Part shown: in pieces, positions 23,591 to 33,280 of the stretch
Layout: each line of letters starts with the position of its first letter
How positions within the stretch are numbered: the stretch's first letter is position 1
Origin: Hymenobacter properus
GTDB taxonomy: Bacteria; Bacteroidota; Bacteroidia; Cytophagales; Hymenobacteraceae
NCBI RefSeq assembly: GCF_015694735.1
Contig: NZ_JADQDP010000004.1
Location: 434,001 to 498,000 of the forward strand
Reading direction: 5' to 3'
Length of the DNA stretch: 64,000 nt
The notes under the pieces: model-generated
Told to the model about the DNA's origin: nothing
Databases searched by the model: none
What the model saw: the letters and a program-made list of their open reading frames with translations, nothing else
Translations under genes and position numbers: made by a program

Positions 23591-25216
23591 TTATTCAACA
23601 AACAGCCGCGCCCTGGCTGCCTCACACTGCACCGAGTAGACGCCAGCCGACAGGCCCGCCAGGGGCAGCACCACGGCGGTGGCGCGCGGCTGCACCAGCA
23701 TTTGCCCCACGGTTCGGCCTACGGCGTCGACTATTAAAAGCTGCCGTTCGTGGGAAGCGGCAGGCATGGTCAGCGTGACGGCCTCCCGGGCCGGGTTGGG
23801 ATATAGGCCCAGCGCCATCAGCCGGGGCGTGGCCGAAGCCAACGGCGCCGACACCGTAAACGACCCCGCCGAAGTGGCCGCGCCGCTGGGCGTGGTCACC
23901 GTTATAGCCCCCGAAACGGCGCCGGGCGGTACCACCACCGTGAGCCGGGACGCCGAAACGGACGTGACCTGGGCCGCGGCGCTGCCATTAAACTGCACCG
24001 CCGTGGCACCCGCCAGATAGCTGCCTGTAAGCGTGACGACGGCGCCCACCGGGCCGCTGGCCGGGCTTACGCTGCGGAGGACGGGGGGCGGCACCGGACT
24101 CCGGTTGAGCAACACCCCCACCGCTTCGCCGTTGTCGTTGGCCGTCACCACATCGGGCTGGCCGTCGCCGTTCACATCGGCCACGGCAACGCCCACGGGG
24201 AAATTTCCGGCGATGTACTGCGTGGGGTAAGAAAAAGTATTGGGCGCCTGCCAAAGCAGCACATGGACTTGATAGCCGTGGTGCACCGCTACAATGTCGA
24301 GGTGGCCGTCGCCGTTGAAATCGGCCGCTCCCACGTCGAAACTACTCCCATCGTTATAGTACTGCTGCAGCAAGTAGCCGCCACCGGCCTGCGCGTACAA
24401 CACGCTGACGCTGTAGTTGCCGGTTGCGTCGTGAGACAGCAGCAAGTCGGTTCGCCCGTCGCCGTTCAGGTCGCCCAGCGCCACGGAGGTAGGGCTCGTG
24501 CCGACCGGGTATTTCGTCACCGGGCCCAGGGTGCCATTGGCCTGCCCCAGCAGCACTGCGGCCGAATTGCCGGCAAAATCGGACGTGACCACATCCAGGC
24601 GGCCGTCGCCGTTCAGGTCGCTCAGCACCAGGCCCAGCGGACTGCTGCCCACACCCGTAGAATAGTGTATTGCCGACGCAAACGCGCCCCCGGCCAGCCC
24701 GGGCAGCACCACGACGTCGCTGATGGTGGCCACAACCAAGTCGAGCCACCCGTCGCCGTTGACGTCGCCCAGCGCCAGGTTCCGCGGACCACTGACCACA
24801 CCCTGCGAATACAGTGCCACCGGGGCAAACCCTCCCCCGGCCTGGCTTAACAGCACTCCAACGGCATTCGCGTAATCGGCAGCGGTGAAAATATCGAGCC
24901 GCCCGTCGCCGTTCACGTCGGCCAGCGCCACGTCGCAGGTGCCGTTGCCGCTGGGCAGCGGCATGCTCGAGGTAAAGCCCCCTCCGCCCTGCCCCAGCAG
25001 CACTGTCACCGTACCGGAGTACTTGTTCGCTGTCACGATGTCCATTTGGCCGTCGTTGTCAACATCGCCCACCGCCACCGCCTTCACAAATCCCGCACCC
25101 GAGGAATAGTTTGCTACGCGGGAAAAGAGCGGCCCCTGAGCTGCCACCGTTCGGGGTGCCAGTAGTCCGGCCAGCGCCAGCAGAAAGCAGTTGGTAACAG
25201 TAAAAAATGTCTTCAT
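23591..25216 (-). CDS. T9SS-secreted FG-GAP/VCBS repeat protein
   Basis: A protein of 541 residues. After a signal peptide (residues 1-26) come seven FG-GAP-like blades, each with a calcium-binding core such as DVDNDGQMD, DVNGDGRLD or DLNGDGRTD, predicted to form a beta-propeller. Residues about 378-455 are an IPT/TIG domain (SVSPASGPVGAVVTLTGSYL). Residues about 465-541 are a type A sorting domain (LYPNPAREAVTLTMP, GLSAGVYSVQC). It should be exported by the type IX system. Function is unknown; calcium-stabilised binding at the surface is inferred. Confidence 0.88.
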   Translation of the reverse strand: MKTFFTVTNCFLLALAGLLAPRTVAAQGPLFSRVANYSSGAGFVKAVAVGDVDNDGQMDIVTANKYSGTVTVLLGQGGGGFTSSMPLPSGNGTCDVALADVNGDGRLDIFTAADYANAVGVLLSQAGGGFAPVALYSQGVVSGPRNLALGDVNGDGWLDLVVATISDVVVLPGLAGGAFASAIHYSTGVGSSPLGLVLSDLNGDGRLDVVTSDFAGNSAAVLLGQANGTLGPVTKYPVGTSPTSVALGDLNGDGRTDLLLSHDATGNYSVSVLYAQAGGGYLLQQYYNDGSSFDVGAADFNGDGHLDIVAVHHGYQVHVLLWQAPNTFSYPTQYIAGNFPVGVAVADVNGDGQPDVVTANDNGEAVGVLLNRSPVPPPVLRSVSPASGPVGAVVTLTGSYLAGATAVQFNGSAAAQVTSVSASRLTVVVPPGAVSGAITVTTPSGAATSAGSFTVSAPLASATPRLMALGLYPNPAREAVTLTMPAASHERQLLIVDAVGRTVGQMLVQPRATAVVLPLAGLSAGVYSVQCEAARARLFVE

Positions 25217-25569
25217 GCGGAAAGGGATGAGGAAGCGAAGTATTTCCAGCGGGGCAACTGTCGGCCAATGTAAGACTCTTCAGCTGCGCTGACAAACAAA
25301 TGCTTATCAACTCGCTTCGCTTACTTAACTGGCGTGAAGCCAATCTACAACCAGGCTTCATTCGAGAGGTATATCCGGCGCTTTACCCGCACTACTCTGC
25401 CCAAAATGGTTTCGTAAAAAAGCCCAGTTATTACCTGGGTAGCCTTGCCAGAGCAGAGCAGCAGCTATTGCCTGCAGCCCCACAATAAAAAACCGTTATG
25501 GCCGTAAGGACAAGAGCTAGCGGGCGTCTGGCCTGGCAAGTACCCCGGATGCTCTTATCATTTTGCGCC
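25217..25569. other. Intergenic region without recognisable features
   Basis: The 353 bases between two divergent genes show no gene with family character. Only a weak hairpin (GCCCAG...CTGGGT near 25421-25440) was noticed. The GC content appears lower than in the neighbouring genes. Confidence 0.4.
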
Positions 25570-26250
25570 ATGCCTCGTTCGCTCCATCCCTTGTTGCTTG
25601 TCGTTGGGCTGGCCGCCTGCTCCAAAGCCCCAGACACCGGCGAAATTTTGCCTGTGCCTATGCCGGAACCAGCCCTCTATCGCGTCACATTTGAGGCCAC
25701 CTGGAGCGCGGGTACCCACGCCAACTTCCCGGCTGGCGCGCACTTTTCAAACGTCATCGGCGCCTCGCACGCAGCCGATGGGCTGCTGTTTCGGCCCGGT
25801 CAGGCGGCCAGTCTCGGTATCAAGGACATGGCCGAGCGGGGCAACAACACCGCCCTGCGCGCCGAAATTGCGGCGCTGCAACGTAGCGGGGTCGCTTTCC
25901 GCTTGCTGGAAGCTCCCTACTTCTACTCGCCCGGCATGGTGGCCGACACCATTCGCCTCGACGCCGCCCATCCCCGCCTGAGTCTGGTCACAATGATTGC
26001 GCCGAGCCCCGACTGGTTTGTGGCGCTCGAAGCCGAAAACCTGCTCGACGCCAAGGGCCAATGGGTAGCGCAGCGCCGGGTTCCCGCCCGCGCCTACGAC
26101 GCCGGCACCGACAGCGGCCCTACCTTCACCGCCCCCGACCAGCCCACCCTGCCGGCCGGCGTGGTAGCCCCGCTGCAATTGCCTCCCGCCCAGGGCACCG
26201 CACCCGACGGCCCACCGCTGGGCACTTGGCTGCTGGAGCGCATTAAATAA
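25570..26250 (+). CDS. Spondin-domain lipoprotein
   Basis: A protein of 226 residues. The signal peptide ends in the lipobox LAAC, so the mature protein is lipid-anchored at Cys18. Residues about 33-190 match a spondin N-terminal domain: YRVTFEATWSAGTHANFP, HFSNVIGASH, PGQAASLGIKDMAERGNN and PSPDWFVALEAENLL. In animals this domain belongs to matrix proteins; in bacteria it occurs in secreted proteins of unknown role. The ATG at 25570 is chosen because it begins the lipoprotein signal. Confidence 0.8.
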   Translation: MPRSLHPLLLVVGLAACSKAPDTGEILPVPMPEPALYRVTFEATWSAGTHANFPAGAHFSNVIGASHAADGLLFRPGQAASLGIKDMAERGNNTALRAEIAALQRSGVAFRLLEAPYFYSPGMVADTIRLDAAHPRLSLVTMIAPSPDWFVALEAENLLDAKGQWVAQRRVPARAYDAGTDSGPTFTAPDQPTLPAGVVAPLQLPPAQGTAPDGPPLGTWLLERIK

Positions 26251-26521
26251 TAAGTTGGCCGCGGCTTCTAAAGCAGGCAACGCGGCCCGGCCTCGTGCTT
26301 CACGGCGCCTTCACCCCCGGGCGCGGTATTTGGCCCCGCGAGCTACTTGGTCGCAAACCGGCTTTTTTCCAGTAAGCCCCGCCTCTGCGTCGTTGGGTGC
26401 GCGAGCGCCGCCGTACCGATTTGAAGCCCCTGCGCTACAGATTTGCTACAAAAGAGGCGCCTACCTTCGCCGCGCCCGGCCGTATGACGCCGGTTGGGCT
26501 TTCACCAAATCTTTCTGTGGC

Positions 26522-28753
26522 ATGCGCTTTTGTGTTGAGTTGTTGAATCGGCGGGCTGGCGGGCTGCTGGTCGTGTTGTTTTTGCTGCTGCCGCTGGCGG
26601 GCCGGGCGCAGTCGCTCACGGTCATTCTGCGCGATTCGCTGAGCCAGGCGCCCGTGATTGGGGGCAGCGTGAGCGTGCCGGGCACGGGCGTGGGCGCCGC
26701 CACCGACGTGCGCGGCGAGGCCGTGCTTACCCCCGCTCCGGCCGCCGGCACCCGCCTGCGCGTGGAGGCGCTGGGCTACCGCACGCGGCTGGTGGCCGCC
26801 CCGGCCGCAGGCACCCCGCTCACCCTGCAGCTGGCCGCCAGCGCCCAGGCCATTGAGGAAGAAGTGCTGGTGACGGCCACCCGCACCAATTCGCGCCTCG
26901 AAGACCTGCCCACCCGCGTGGAGGTGATTGGCGAGGAGGAGCTGACCGAGGAAAACGGCATCAAGCCCGGCAACATCGCCTCGCTGCTCGGCGACCTGGC
27001 CGGCACACAGATTCAGCCCACCTCCCCCACCACCGGCAACGCCGACCTGCGCATTCAGGGCCTGCCGGGGCGCTACTCCCAGATTCTGCGCGACGGCCTG
27101 CCGCTGCTCGGCGGCTACTCGGGCTCGTTCGGCATCCTGCAGATTCCGCCGCTCGACCTGCGCCAGATTGAGCTCATCAAGGGCTCCAGCTCTACGCTGT
27201 ATGGCGGCGGTGCCATTGCGGGCCTGGTGAACCTGGTGAGCAAGGCGCCCGTGCTGGGAACCCCGCAGCTCACCTTCACGGCCAACCAATCGACGCTGAA
27301 GGAAAGCAACCTCAACGGCTTCGCCAGCGGGCGCAACCAGCGAGTGGGCTACACGCTGTTTGCGGGCGGCACCCGCCAGCAAAGCACCGACGTGGACGGC
27401 GACGGCTTCGTGGACGTGCCCCAGCTGCGCAACTTCATGGTGCACCCGCGCCTGTTCTATTACCCCAAAAACGGCCAGCTGGCCCTTGGCTATACCGGCA
27501 CCGTGGAAAACCGCCAGGGTGGCGACGTGGCCGTGGTGCAGGACCAAATCAGCACCGGCGTGCCCAAGTTTTTCGTCACCAACCGCACCCAGCGGCACTC
27601 CGCCGACCTCATTTACACCCAGGACAGCCTGGCCGGCGGCAGCCTCACGGTGAAGGGCACGGCCAGCTGGTTTCGGCGCGGCGTGAGCACCAACACGGTG
27701 GACTACGCCGCGCGGCAGCTGAGTTATTACTCCGAAGTGAGCTACCTGCACCGCTACGGCCACCACACGCTGGTGGGCGGCCTCAACGTGCTGGGCGAGG
27801 ACTTCCAGCCCCTGCCGGCCGCGAGCCGCACGTCCCTGCTCAACGACTACACCTATGCCACGGTGGGTGGCTTTGTGCAAGACGACTGGCAGCTCACGCC
27901 CACCCTGAGCGTGCAGGGCGGCCTGCGCCTCGACCATCACAACATCTACGGCAACTTCCTATTGCCCCGCGCCGCCGTGCTGTTCAAGGCCAGCGCCGAT
28001 TTCACGCTGCGCCTGAACGGCGGCTACGGCTACCGTGTGCCGGTACCCTATGTGAACGAGCTGGACGAGCGGGAAATGCCCCTGGTGCAGCCCCTGCGCG
28101 GCCTCAGCGCCGAGCGCAGCCAAGGCCTAAACGGCGACGTGAACTACCTGCACCGCTTTGCCTCCGGCCTCAGCCTGAACCTGAACCAGGGCTTTTTCTA
28201 CACCCGCCTGCAAGACCCGCTGGTGCTGAGCCAGCCGGTAATAGATTACACCAACCCGTTGCAGTACACCGAGCCCCTGACCTGGTACAACGCCTCCGCG
28301 CCCACCGTGAGCCAGGGCCTGGAAAGCTACGCCCGCCTGCGCTACGACGAAACCGAAATCTACTTCGGCTACCTCTACACCTACGCCCGCCGCCAATACG
28401 ACGCCGCGAACCCCAACGTGCCCCTGGCCGCCCGCCACAAGCTCTCCACCGTGGCCACCGAGGAACTGGGTGAGCACCTGGCCCTGGGCATCGAGGCCAG
28501 CTACACCGGCCGCCAGTACCTCGACGACGGCTCCACCCGCCCCGGCTATCCCATTCTGGCGGCCCTGGTGCGCTACACCACCGGCCCCTGGACCTTCATC
28601 CTTAACGGCGAAAACCTGCTCGACTACCGCCAGACCCGCCGCGAGGCCGTGGCCTTCGGCAACCGCGCCAATCCCGTTTTCCCCGAGCTCTGGGCGCCGG
28701 TGGAAGGCCGCGTGTTCAACCTATCGGTGAACTGGAAACTGGTGCGGCAATAG
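26522..28753 (+). CDS. TonB-dependent outer-membrane receptor
   Basis: A protein of 743 residues. The signal peptide ends at GRAQ (about residue 25). Residues 26-105 are a carboxypeptidase-like regulatory domain (ILRDSLSQAPVIGGSVSVPG, VEALGYRT), about 110-225 the plug (VLVTATRTNSRLEDLPTRVE, RIQGLPGRYSQILRDGLPLL, ELIKGSSSTLYGGGAIAG), and the rest a 22-strand barrel ending in LSVNWKLVRQ. The plug resembles those of iron-siderophore or cobalamin receptors. No neighbouring gene shows the substrate. The start at 26522 is set by the signal peptide. Confidence 0.88.
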   Translation: MRFCVELLNRRAGGLLVVLFLLLPLAGRAQSLTVILRDSLSQAPVIGGSVSVPGTGVGAATDVRGEAVLTPAPAAGTRLRVEALGYRTRLVAAPAAGTPLTLQLAASAQAIEEEVLVTATRTNSRLEDLPTRVEVIGEEELTEENGIKPGNIASLLGDLAGTQIQPTSPTTGNADLRIQGLPGRYSQILRDGLPLLGGYSGSFGILQIPPLDLRQIELIKGSSSTLYGGGAIAGLVNLVSKAPVLGTPQLTFTANQSTLKESNLNGFASGRNQRVGYTLFAGGTRQQSTDVDGDGFVDVPQLRNFMVHPRLFYYPKNGQLALGYTGTVENRQGGDVAVVQDQISTGVPKFFVTNRTQRHSADLIYTQDSLAGGSLTVKGTASWFRRGVSTNTVDYAARQLSYYSEVSYLHRYGHHTLVGGLNVLGEDFQPLPAASRTSLLNDYTYATVGGFVQDDWQLTPTLSVQGGLRLDHHNIYGNFLLPRAAVLFKASADFTLRLNGGYGYRVPVPYVNELDEREMPLVQPLRGLSAERSQGLNGDVNYLHRFASGLSLNLNQGFFYTRLQDPLVLSQPVIDYTNPLQYTEPLTWYNASAPTVSQGLESYARLRYDETEIYFGYLYTYARRQYDAANPNVPLAARHKLSTVATEELGEHLALGIEASYTGRQYLDDGSTRPGYPILAALVRYTTGPWTFILNGENLLDYRQTRREAVAFGNRANPVFPELWAPVEGRVFNLSVNWKLVRQ

Positions 28754-28791
28754 AGCGGCTACGCAAGGCTGTCGGTGGCTTGGCGCGGGCT

Positions 28792-29628
28792 TTAGTCGAA
28801 GGCGATGGATTTCGAGACGGCCTGCCAGGTATCAAACTGCTGGCCGAGCGAGGTCAGTTTGGCTTGCGCCCGCTCGTAGGCATCGGCCCCGAGCAGCAGG
28901 TGCAACGGCGGATTTTTTTCACGGGCCAGGCGAATGATGGCGGCCGCGGCTTTGGCCGGGTCGCCAGCCTGGGCGCCGTTTAGGGTGAGGTAGCGGGCGT
29001 GGGAGGCGCGCACGGCTTCGTATTCGGCAATGGGCTGGCGGGCCATCACCAAGGATTCGGGCGCAAGGAAATTGGTGCGGAGCGCGCCGGGCTCCACCAC
29101 CGTCACTTTTAGGCCGAAATCGGCCACGTCCTGGGCCAGCACCTCCGTGAAGGCACTCATCGCTGCCTTCGTCGCGGCATAAATAGCCCAGCCCGTAGCG
29201 CCCGCCATGGCAGCAATGGAGGAAATGTTAATGATGTGTCCGCTGCCCTGCGCCCGCAGGTGAGGCAAGGCCTTCCGAATAACGTTCAGCGCTCCAAACA
29301 CGTTGGTTTCGAAGCTGTGGCGGGTTTCGGCATCGCTCATTTCCTCGATGCTGCCGCCCATGCCGTAGCCGGCGTTGTTCACCACCACATCGAGGCGGCC
29401 GAAGGTGGAAATGGTGGCGTCAATGGCCTGCGCCACGCTGGCCTCGCTGGGCAGGTCGACGGCCAGCGGCAGGAAGGATTCGGTGGGCTCGGAAATGGCA
29501 GCGGTGAGGCTGGCCAGGTGGCGCGAGGTGGCCGCCACGCGGTGCCCGGCGGCCAGCAGCTGGGTGGCCAGGCCCAGGCCCAGGCCCTGCGAGGCGCCGG
29601 TGATAAACCAGGTTTGAGGAGAATTCAT
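28792..29628 (-). CDS. Short-chain dehydrogenase/reductase
   Basis: A classical SDR of 278 residues: TGASQGLG (residues 10-17) binds NAD(P), NNAGYG is the structural motif, the catalytic Ser is in NISSIAAMAG, and YAATK carries Tyr and Lys. PGALRTNF follows. Length and sequence fit the retinol-dehydrogenase-like group of bacterial SDRs. An AraC-type regulator lies 82 bases upstream on the same strand and may control it. Confidence 0.88.
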   Translation of the reverse strand: MNSPQTWFITGASQGLGLGLATQLLAAGHRVAATSRHLASLTAAISEPTESFLPLAVDLPSEASVAQAIDATISTFGRLDVVVNNAGYGMGGSIEEMSDAETRHSFETNVFGALNVIRKALPHLRAQGSGHIINISSIAAMAGATGWAIYAATKAAMSAFTEVLAQDVADFGLKVTVVEPGALRTNFLAPESLVMARQPIAEYEAVRASHARYLTLNGAQAGDPAKAAAAIIRLAREKNPPLHLLLGADAYERAQAKLTSLGQQFDTWQAVSKSIAFD

Positions 29629-29710
29629 AAACTGTGCGGTTAGTACAGCACAAAGGTTGGGCAAGCCACGGCCCGCCCGTTTGCCCCATTCAAACCAATG
29701 CTTACGAAAA

Positions 29711-30613
29711 TCAAACAGCCCGCGCGGCGGTGGGCGTGTGGCCGGTGTGCTTCTTGAAAAAGTTGTTGAAATGCGCCGGCTCCTCAAATCTCAGGCTGTA
29801 GCCAATGAGGCCCACCGGCCAGTCGGTGTGCTTGAGCAGGGCCTGGGCTTCCTGCACCAGGCGCTCGGCCAGGAGCTGGGTGGTGGTTTTGCCGGTTACT
29901 TCCTTGAGGGCGCGGTTGAGGTGGTTGGTGTGCACGGCCAGCTGCGTAGCGAAGTCCTGCGCGGTGCGCAGCTTCACTTGCTGCCCTTTCACTTCGATGG
30001 GAAACTGCCGGGCCAGAAGCTCAGTGAAGAGCGAGGCAATGCGCGTAGCAGCCGTGCTGCCGCGGTAGAGCGTGGTGGCCGGCTGCAGCTTCTGGGCGCT
30101 GTGAATCAGCTCCAGCACGTAGGCCCGCAGCAGGTCATACTTAAAGGCATAGTCCGAACCAAGCTCGTCGAACATCTTTTGGTAGAGCTGGCGCACATTG
30201 GCCTGCTGGGCTTCATTGAGCAGGTAAATGGCTTGGCCATTGGGCTGAAACACGGGGAACTCAGCGAGCCGGATGCTGGTGTGCTGCTGCAGGAAATGCT
30301 CGGTGAAGATGCAGAAAAAGCCGCTTTGCTGCGCGTCAAACGGCTCCCAGTGGTAGGGCACCTGCGGGTTAGAGAAGAAGAGTGCATTGCCTTCCACGCG
30401 CACACTTTTATCGGCGTAGTGGTAGGTGCTTTGGCCCACCACGAAGGTGATTTTATAAAAATCCTTGCGGCTATACGGCAGGCTCCTAGCGGCCGGCCCC
30501 ACAAAGTCGTCGAGCCGGAACACGTTGAAATGGCCGAGGTCCTGGCGCAGGTTGTCGGGCAGCCAGTTGACCTTGACGCGGTAAAAGTCTTCGAGGGTGT
30601 GATGCTGGGGCAT
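29711..30613 (-). CDS. AraC-family transcriptional regulator
   Basis: A protein of 300 residues. The N-terminal half is a cupin-like sensor (YKITFVVGQSTYHYADKSV, FFSNPQVPYHWEP). The C-terminal 100 residues are the double helix-turn-helix: FATQLAVHTNHLNRALKEVTG and PVGLIGYSLRFEEPAHFNNFFKKHTGHTP. It precedes the SDR gene on the same strand, a common pair in Bacteroidota. Confidence 0.88.
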   Translation of the reverse strand: MPQHHTLEDFYRVKVNWLPDNLRQDLGHFNVFRLDDFVGPAARSLPYSRKDFYKITFVVGQSTYHYADKSVRVEGNALFFSNPQVPYHWEPFDAQQSGFFCIFTEHFLQQHTSIRLAEFPVFQPNGQAIYLLNEAQQANVRQLYQKMFDELGSDYAFKYDLLRAYVLELIHSAQKLQPATTLYRGSTAATRIASLFTELLARQFPIEVKGQQVKLRTAQDFATQLAVHTNHLNRALKEVTGKTTTQLLAERLVQEAQALLKHTDWPVGLIGYSLRFEEPAHFNNFFKKHTGHTPTAARAV

Positions 30614-30777
30614 AGGCCGAAGCTACGCAAATCAAACGACCAAATTTCACCAGGCAAGGCTTCGAGCGCAGGGCAATGCGTGTGATGGCAGTGCCATTTA
30701 ATTGCAGTAATGAAAAATGCCGGGCGGCGATGAAATGAGCACGTTGGCTCCCCTAGCAGCCAAATCGGAGCTGCTTC

Positions 30778-30785
30778 TATTTTTG
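30778..30785 (+). promoter_or_regulatory. -7 promoter element (TATTTTTG)
   Basis: TATTTTTG fits TAnnTTTG and lies 27 bases before the ATG at 30813. No -33 TTG is seen at the usual distance. Confidence 0.4.
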
Positions 30786-30812
30786 CCCATCCACACCCTT
30801 CCCCGTTCCGCT

Positions 30813-31460
30813 ATGAGCGACTTAATTCAATTCGTTGCCAACTACGACGACCTTTCCACCGACAAAGGATTCCAGTTCAAGTTCCACTGCGACAAGTGCT
30901 ACAACGGCTACATGTCGCGCTTCCAGCCCAACGCCATTGGCATTGCCGGCAGCCTGCTGCAAGCGGCGGGCAGCTTGTTTGGCGGGCTAGGCGGGGCCGA
31001 AAATGCGGCCTACCACATCCAGCGCGCCGTGGGCGGCAAGGCCCACGACGAGGCCCTGCAAAAGGCCGTGGCCGAGGGCAAGCAGCAGTTCAAGCAGTGC
31101 ACCCGCTGCGGCCACTGGGTGTGCCCCGATGCCTGCTGGAACCATAGCGCCGGCCTCTGCGAAGACTGCGCCCCCGACGAGCAGGAAGAGCTGCGCGCCC
31201 ACCAGGCCCAGGCCACGCAAGAACAAATTCGCACCAAAACCCGCGAGCAGGACTACACCCAGCACATCGACTTTCTGAACCGCGGCGCCCTGCTGCAGTG
31301 CCCCAACTGCCAGGCCAAGCTCACGGCCGAGCAGAAGTTCTGCGGCAGCTGCGGCACTCCCAACCCCGCCGCCAAGCCGCAGGAGCGCCACTGCACCGGC
31401 TGCGGCACCAAGCTGCAGCCCGAGCAAAAGTTCTGCGCCGAGTGCGGCACGAAGAGCTAG
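30813..31460 (+). CDS. Zinc-ribbon protein
   Basis: A protein of 215 residues without signal or membrane segment. Four Cys-pair elements can be seen: FHCDKCYNGY (near residue 29), CTRCGHWVCPDAC and CEDCAP (near 95-125), and two double zinc ribbons at the C-terminus (CPNCQAKLTAEQKFCGSCG and CTGCGTKLQPEQKFCAECG). A glycine-rich stretch (LLQAAGSLFGGLGG) lies near residue 55. Ribbons of this kind hold zinc and mediate protein or nucleic-acid contacts; the partner is unknown. Confidence 0.75.
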   Translation: MSDLIQFVANYDDLSTDKGFQFKFHCDKCYNGYMSRFQPNAIGIAGSLLQAAGSLFGGLGGAENAAYHIQRAVGGKAHDEALQKAVAEGKQQFKQCTRCGHWVCPDACWNHSAGLCEDCAPDEQEELRAHQAQATQEQIRTKTREQDYTQHIDFLNRGALLQCPNCQAKLTAEQKFCGSCGTPNPAAKPQERHCTGCGTKLQPEQKFCAECGTKS

Positions 31461-31494
31461 AGCGGCTGAAGGCCAATACCTGAGTAAAATTGAC

Positions 31495-31583
31495 CGTCAT
31501 GCTGAGCGCAGCCGAAGCATCTCTACCGCGAGAGTAAATGATAACTGCTGCACGCGAGATGCTTCGGCTGCGCTCAGCATGAT
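31495..31583. repeat. Dispersed palindrome (GCTGAGC arm type)
   Basis: CGTCATGCTGAGCGCAGCCG with AAGCATCTC at the left, and GAGATGCTTCGGCTGCGCTC with AGCATGATG at the right (last arm base pair changed). It lies 35 bases after the zinc-ribbon gene. Confidence 0.85.
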
Positions 31584-31682
31584 GTTCTTCTTAACATCGA
31601 AAACGCCTACATCAGGTAACTACAGAACAGTGCGGCCGGCGGGTGGGCGCTTCTTTGCGTTGTTCAACCTATTTCCCGCCCC

Positions 31683-33002
31683 ATGAAACTCCTCCTAGCG
31701 CCGCTGATGGCCTGCCTGGCGGCCTTTTCGCTCCGCTCCCCCGCCCCGCCGAAAGCGCCTGCTGCCCCCAAAGAGTACGTCATTACCCAGTACGGCGCCA
31801 GCACCGACAGCACCAAGCTGAATACCCAGGCCATCCAAAAGGTAATCGACAAGGCCAGCGCGGCCGGTGGCGGCACCATCGTCATTCCCAAGGGTGTGTA
31901 TTTAAGTGGGGCGCTGTTTTTCAAGCCGGGCACCCACCTGCGTCTGCAGGCCGGGGCCAAGCTCAAAGGCTCCGATAACATTGCCGACTACCCGCTGGTG
32001 CCCTCGCGCATGGAAGGCCAGAAGCTCGACTACTACGCCGCGCTGGTGAATGCCACCAAGGTGAACGGCTTCACCATCAACGGCCCCGGTACCATCGATG
32101 GCAACGGGCTGAATTTCTGGAAGCGGTTCTGGTTCTACCGCGACTCGATGTCGAAGCTGGGCAAGTATGCCACCAATCTAGAGGTGCACCGCCCCCGCCT
32201 GGTCTTCATCTGGGGCTCCGACAACGTGGCCATCAAGAACGTGAAGCTGCACAACTCGGGCTTCTGGACCACCCACCTCTACCAGTCCAACAACGTCCTC
32301 ATCGAGGGCTGCGACATCCGCTCGCCCTTCCGCCCGGTGAAGGCGCCCAGCACCGACGCCATCGACATCGACGTGTGCCGCAAGGTCACCGTCCGCAACT
32401 GCTACATTTCCGTCAACGACGATGGCATCGCCATCAAGGGCGGCAAAGGCCCCACGGCCCAGAAGCTGCCTGAAAACGGCCCCATCGAAGACGTGCTGAT
32501 TGAGAACTGCACTTTCGGCGAAGTGCACGCGGCCCTCACCTGCGGCAGCGAGTGCATCCACGCCAACCGCATCACCATGCGCAACTGCAAAATGGACAAC
32601 GAGCGGCCCGTGCTACTCTTCAAGATGCGCCCCGACACCTACCAGGTCTACGAAAACATCACCGTTGACGGCATCACCGGCAAGTGCGGCACCATCGTCA
32701 CGCTTTCGCCCTGGACGCAGTTTTTCAACATGGCCGGCAGCACCGAAAAGCCTTTTGGCACCATCCGCAACATCACCGTGTCGAACGTAAAGGTGAAATG
32801 CAAGCAGTTCGCCGTGCTCAACGGCAACCCCACCGACAAAGTGAGCAACATCACCTTCAAAAACGTGGACGCCACCGCCGACCAGGCCGCTTTCCCAAAT
32901 AAGTACCCGGACATCAAATTCCAAAACGTCACCCTCAACGGCACCCCCCTCACCGCTGCCACCCAAACCGCCCCAGCCGCTACGCCCCTGAAGCCGGATT
33001 GA
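31683..33002 (+). CDS. Glycoside hydrolase family 28 (polygalacturonase-like)
   Basis: A protein of 439 residues with a right-handed beta-helix. The conserved acidic residues are in STDAIDID (about residue 222) and NDDGIAIKGG (about 245). The usual third motif GHG appears as TCGSECIHA, as in exo-acting or rhamnogalacturonan relatives, and RIK as LLFKMRPDT. The N-terminus has a short hydrophobic segment with LMAC, a possible but unusual lipobox. The likely role is hydrolysis of galacturonic-acid glycans outside the cytoplasm. No SusC/SusD pair is adjacent. Confidence 0.85.
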   Translation: MKLLLAPLMACLAAFSLRSPAPPKAPAAPKEYVITQYGASTDSTKLNTQAIQKVIDKASAAGGGTIVIPKGVYLSGALFFKPGTHLRLQAGAKLKGSDNIADYPLVPSRMEGQKLDYYAALVNATKVNGFTINGPGTIDGNGLNFWKRFWFYRDSMSKLGKYATNLEVHRPRLVFIWGSDNVAIKNVKLHNSGFWTTHLYQSNNVLIEGCDIRSPFRPVKAPSTDAIDIDVCRKVTVRNCYISVNDDGIAIKGGKGPTAQKLPENGPIEDVLIENCTFGEVHAALTCGSECIHANRITMRNCKMDNERPVLLFKMRPDTYQVYENITVDGITGKCGTIVTLSPWTQFFNMAGSTEKPFGTIRNITVSNVKVKCKQFAVLNGNPTDKVSNITFKNVDATADQAAFPNKYPDIKFQNVTLNGTPLTAATQTAPAATPLKPD

Positions 33003-33027
33003 GCTCATGGGCAGATGACCATTCGAA

Positions 33028-33212
33028 CGTCATGCTGAGCGCAGCCGAAGCATCTCTACTGCGCCATCTGTCATCTGAGCATTCTGCGGCTCGAGCAGAG
33101 ACGAAGGACCTTATCAAGTAAGAACGACTGTCGTTCAGTGGTGATAAGATGCTTCCTTCGTCAGGATGACAAACGGCGCGATAGAGATGCTTCGGCTGCG
33201 CTCAGCATGACG
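33028..33212. repeat. Composite nested palindrome
   Basis: The outer arms are of the GCTGAGC type (CGTCATGCTGAGCGCAGCCG at left, inverse at right). Between them lies a second imperfect palindrome related to the one at 48833, with GACGAAGGACCTTATCA against TGATAAGATGCTTCCTTCGT and AGGATGAC. It seems one repeat was inserted into another. Confidence 0.7.
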
Positions 33213-33227
33213 GCCCTTTTCGCCAAC

Positions 33228-33262
33228 AAAAAAGCCTCGCCAGTATATGGCGAGGCTTTTTT
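33228..33262. terminator. Bidirectional terminator (variant of the stock hairpin)
   Basis: AAAAAAGCCTCGCCAGTATA and TGGCGAGGCTTTTTT. The paired change C to T on one arm and G to A on the other keeps the stem intact compared with the other copies. It ends the gene at 33281 (minus) and possibly the GH28 transcript. Confidence 0.85.
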
Positions 33263-33280
33263 GCTCAAAATGGCATCTAC

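Noticed and set aside
25300..25488. 62-codon plus-strand frame in the gap after the FG-GAP gene
   Set aside because: No signal, motif or operon context supports it.
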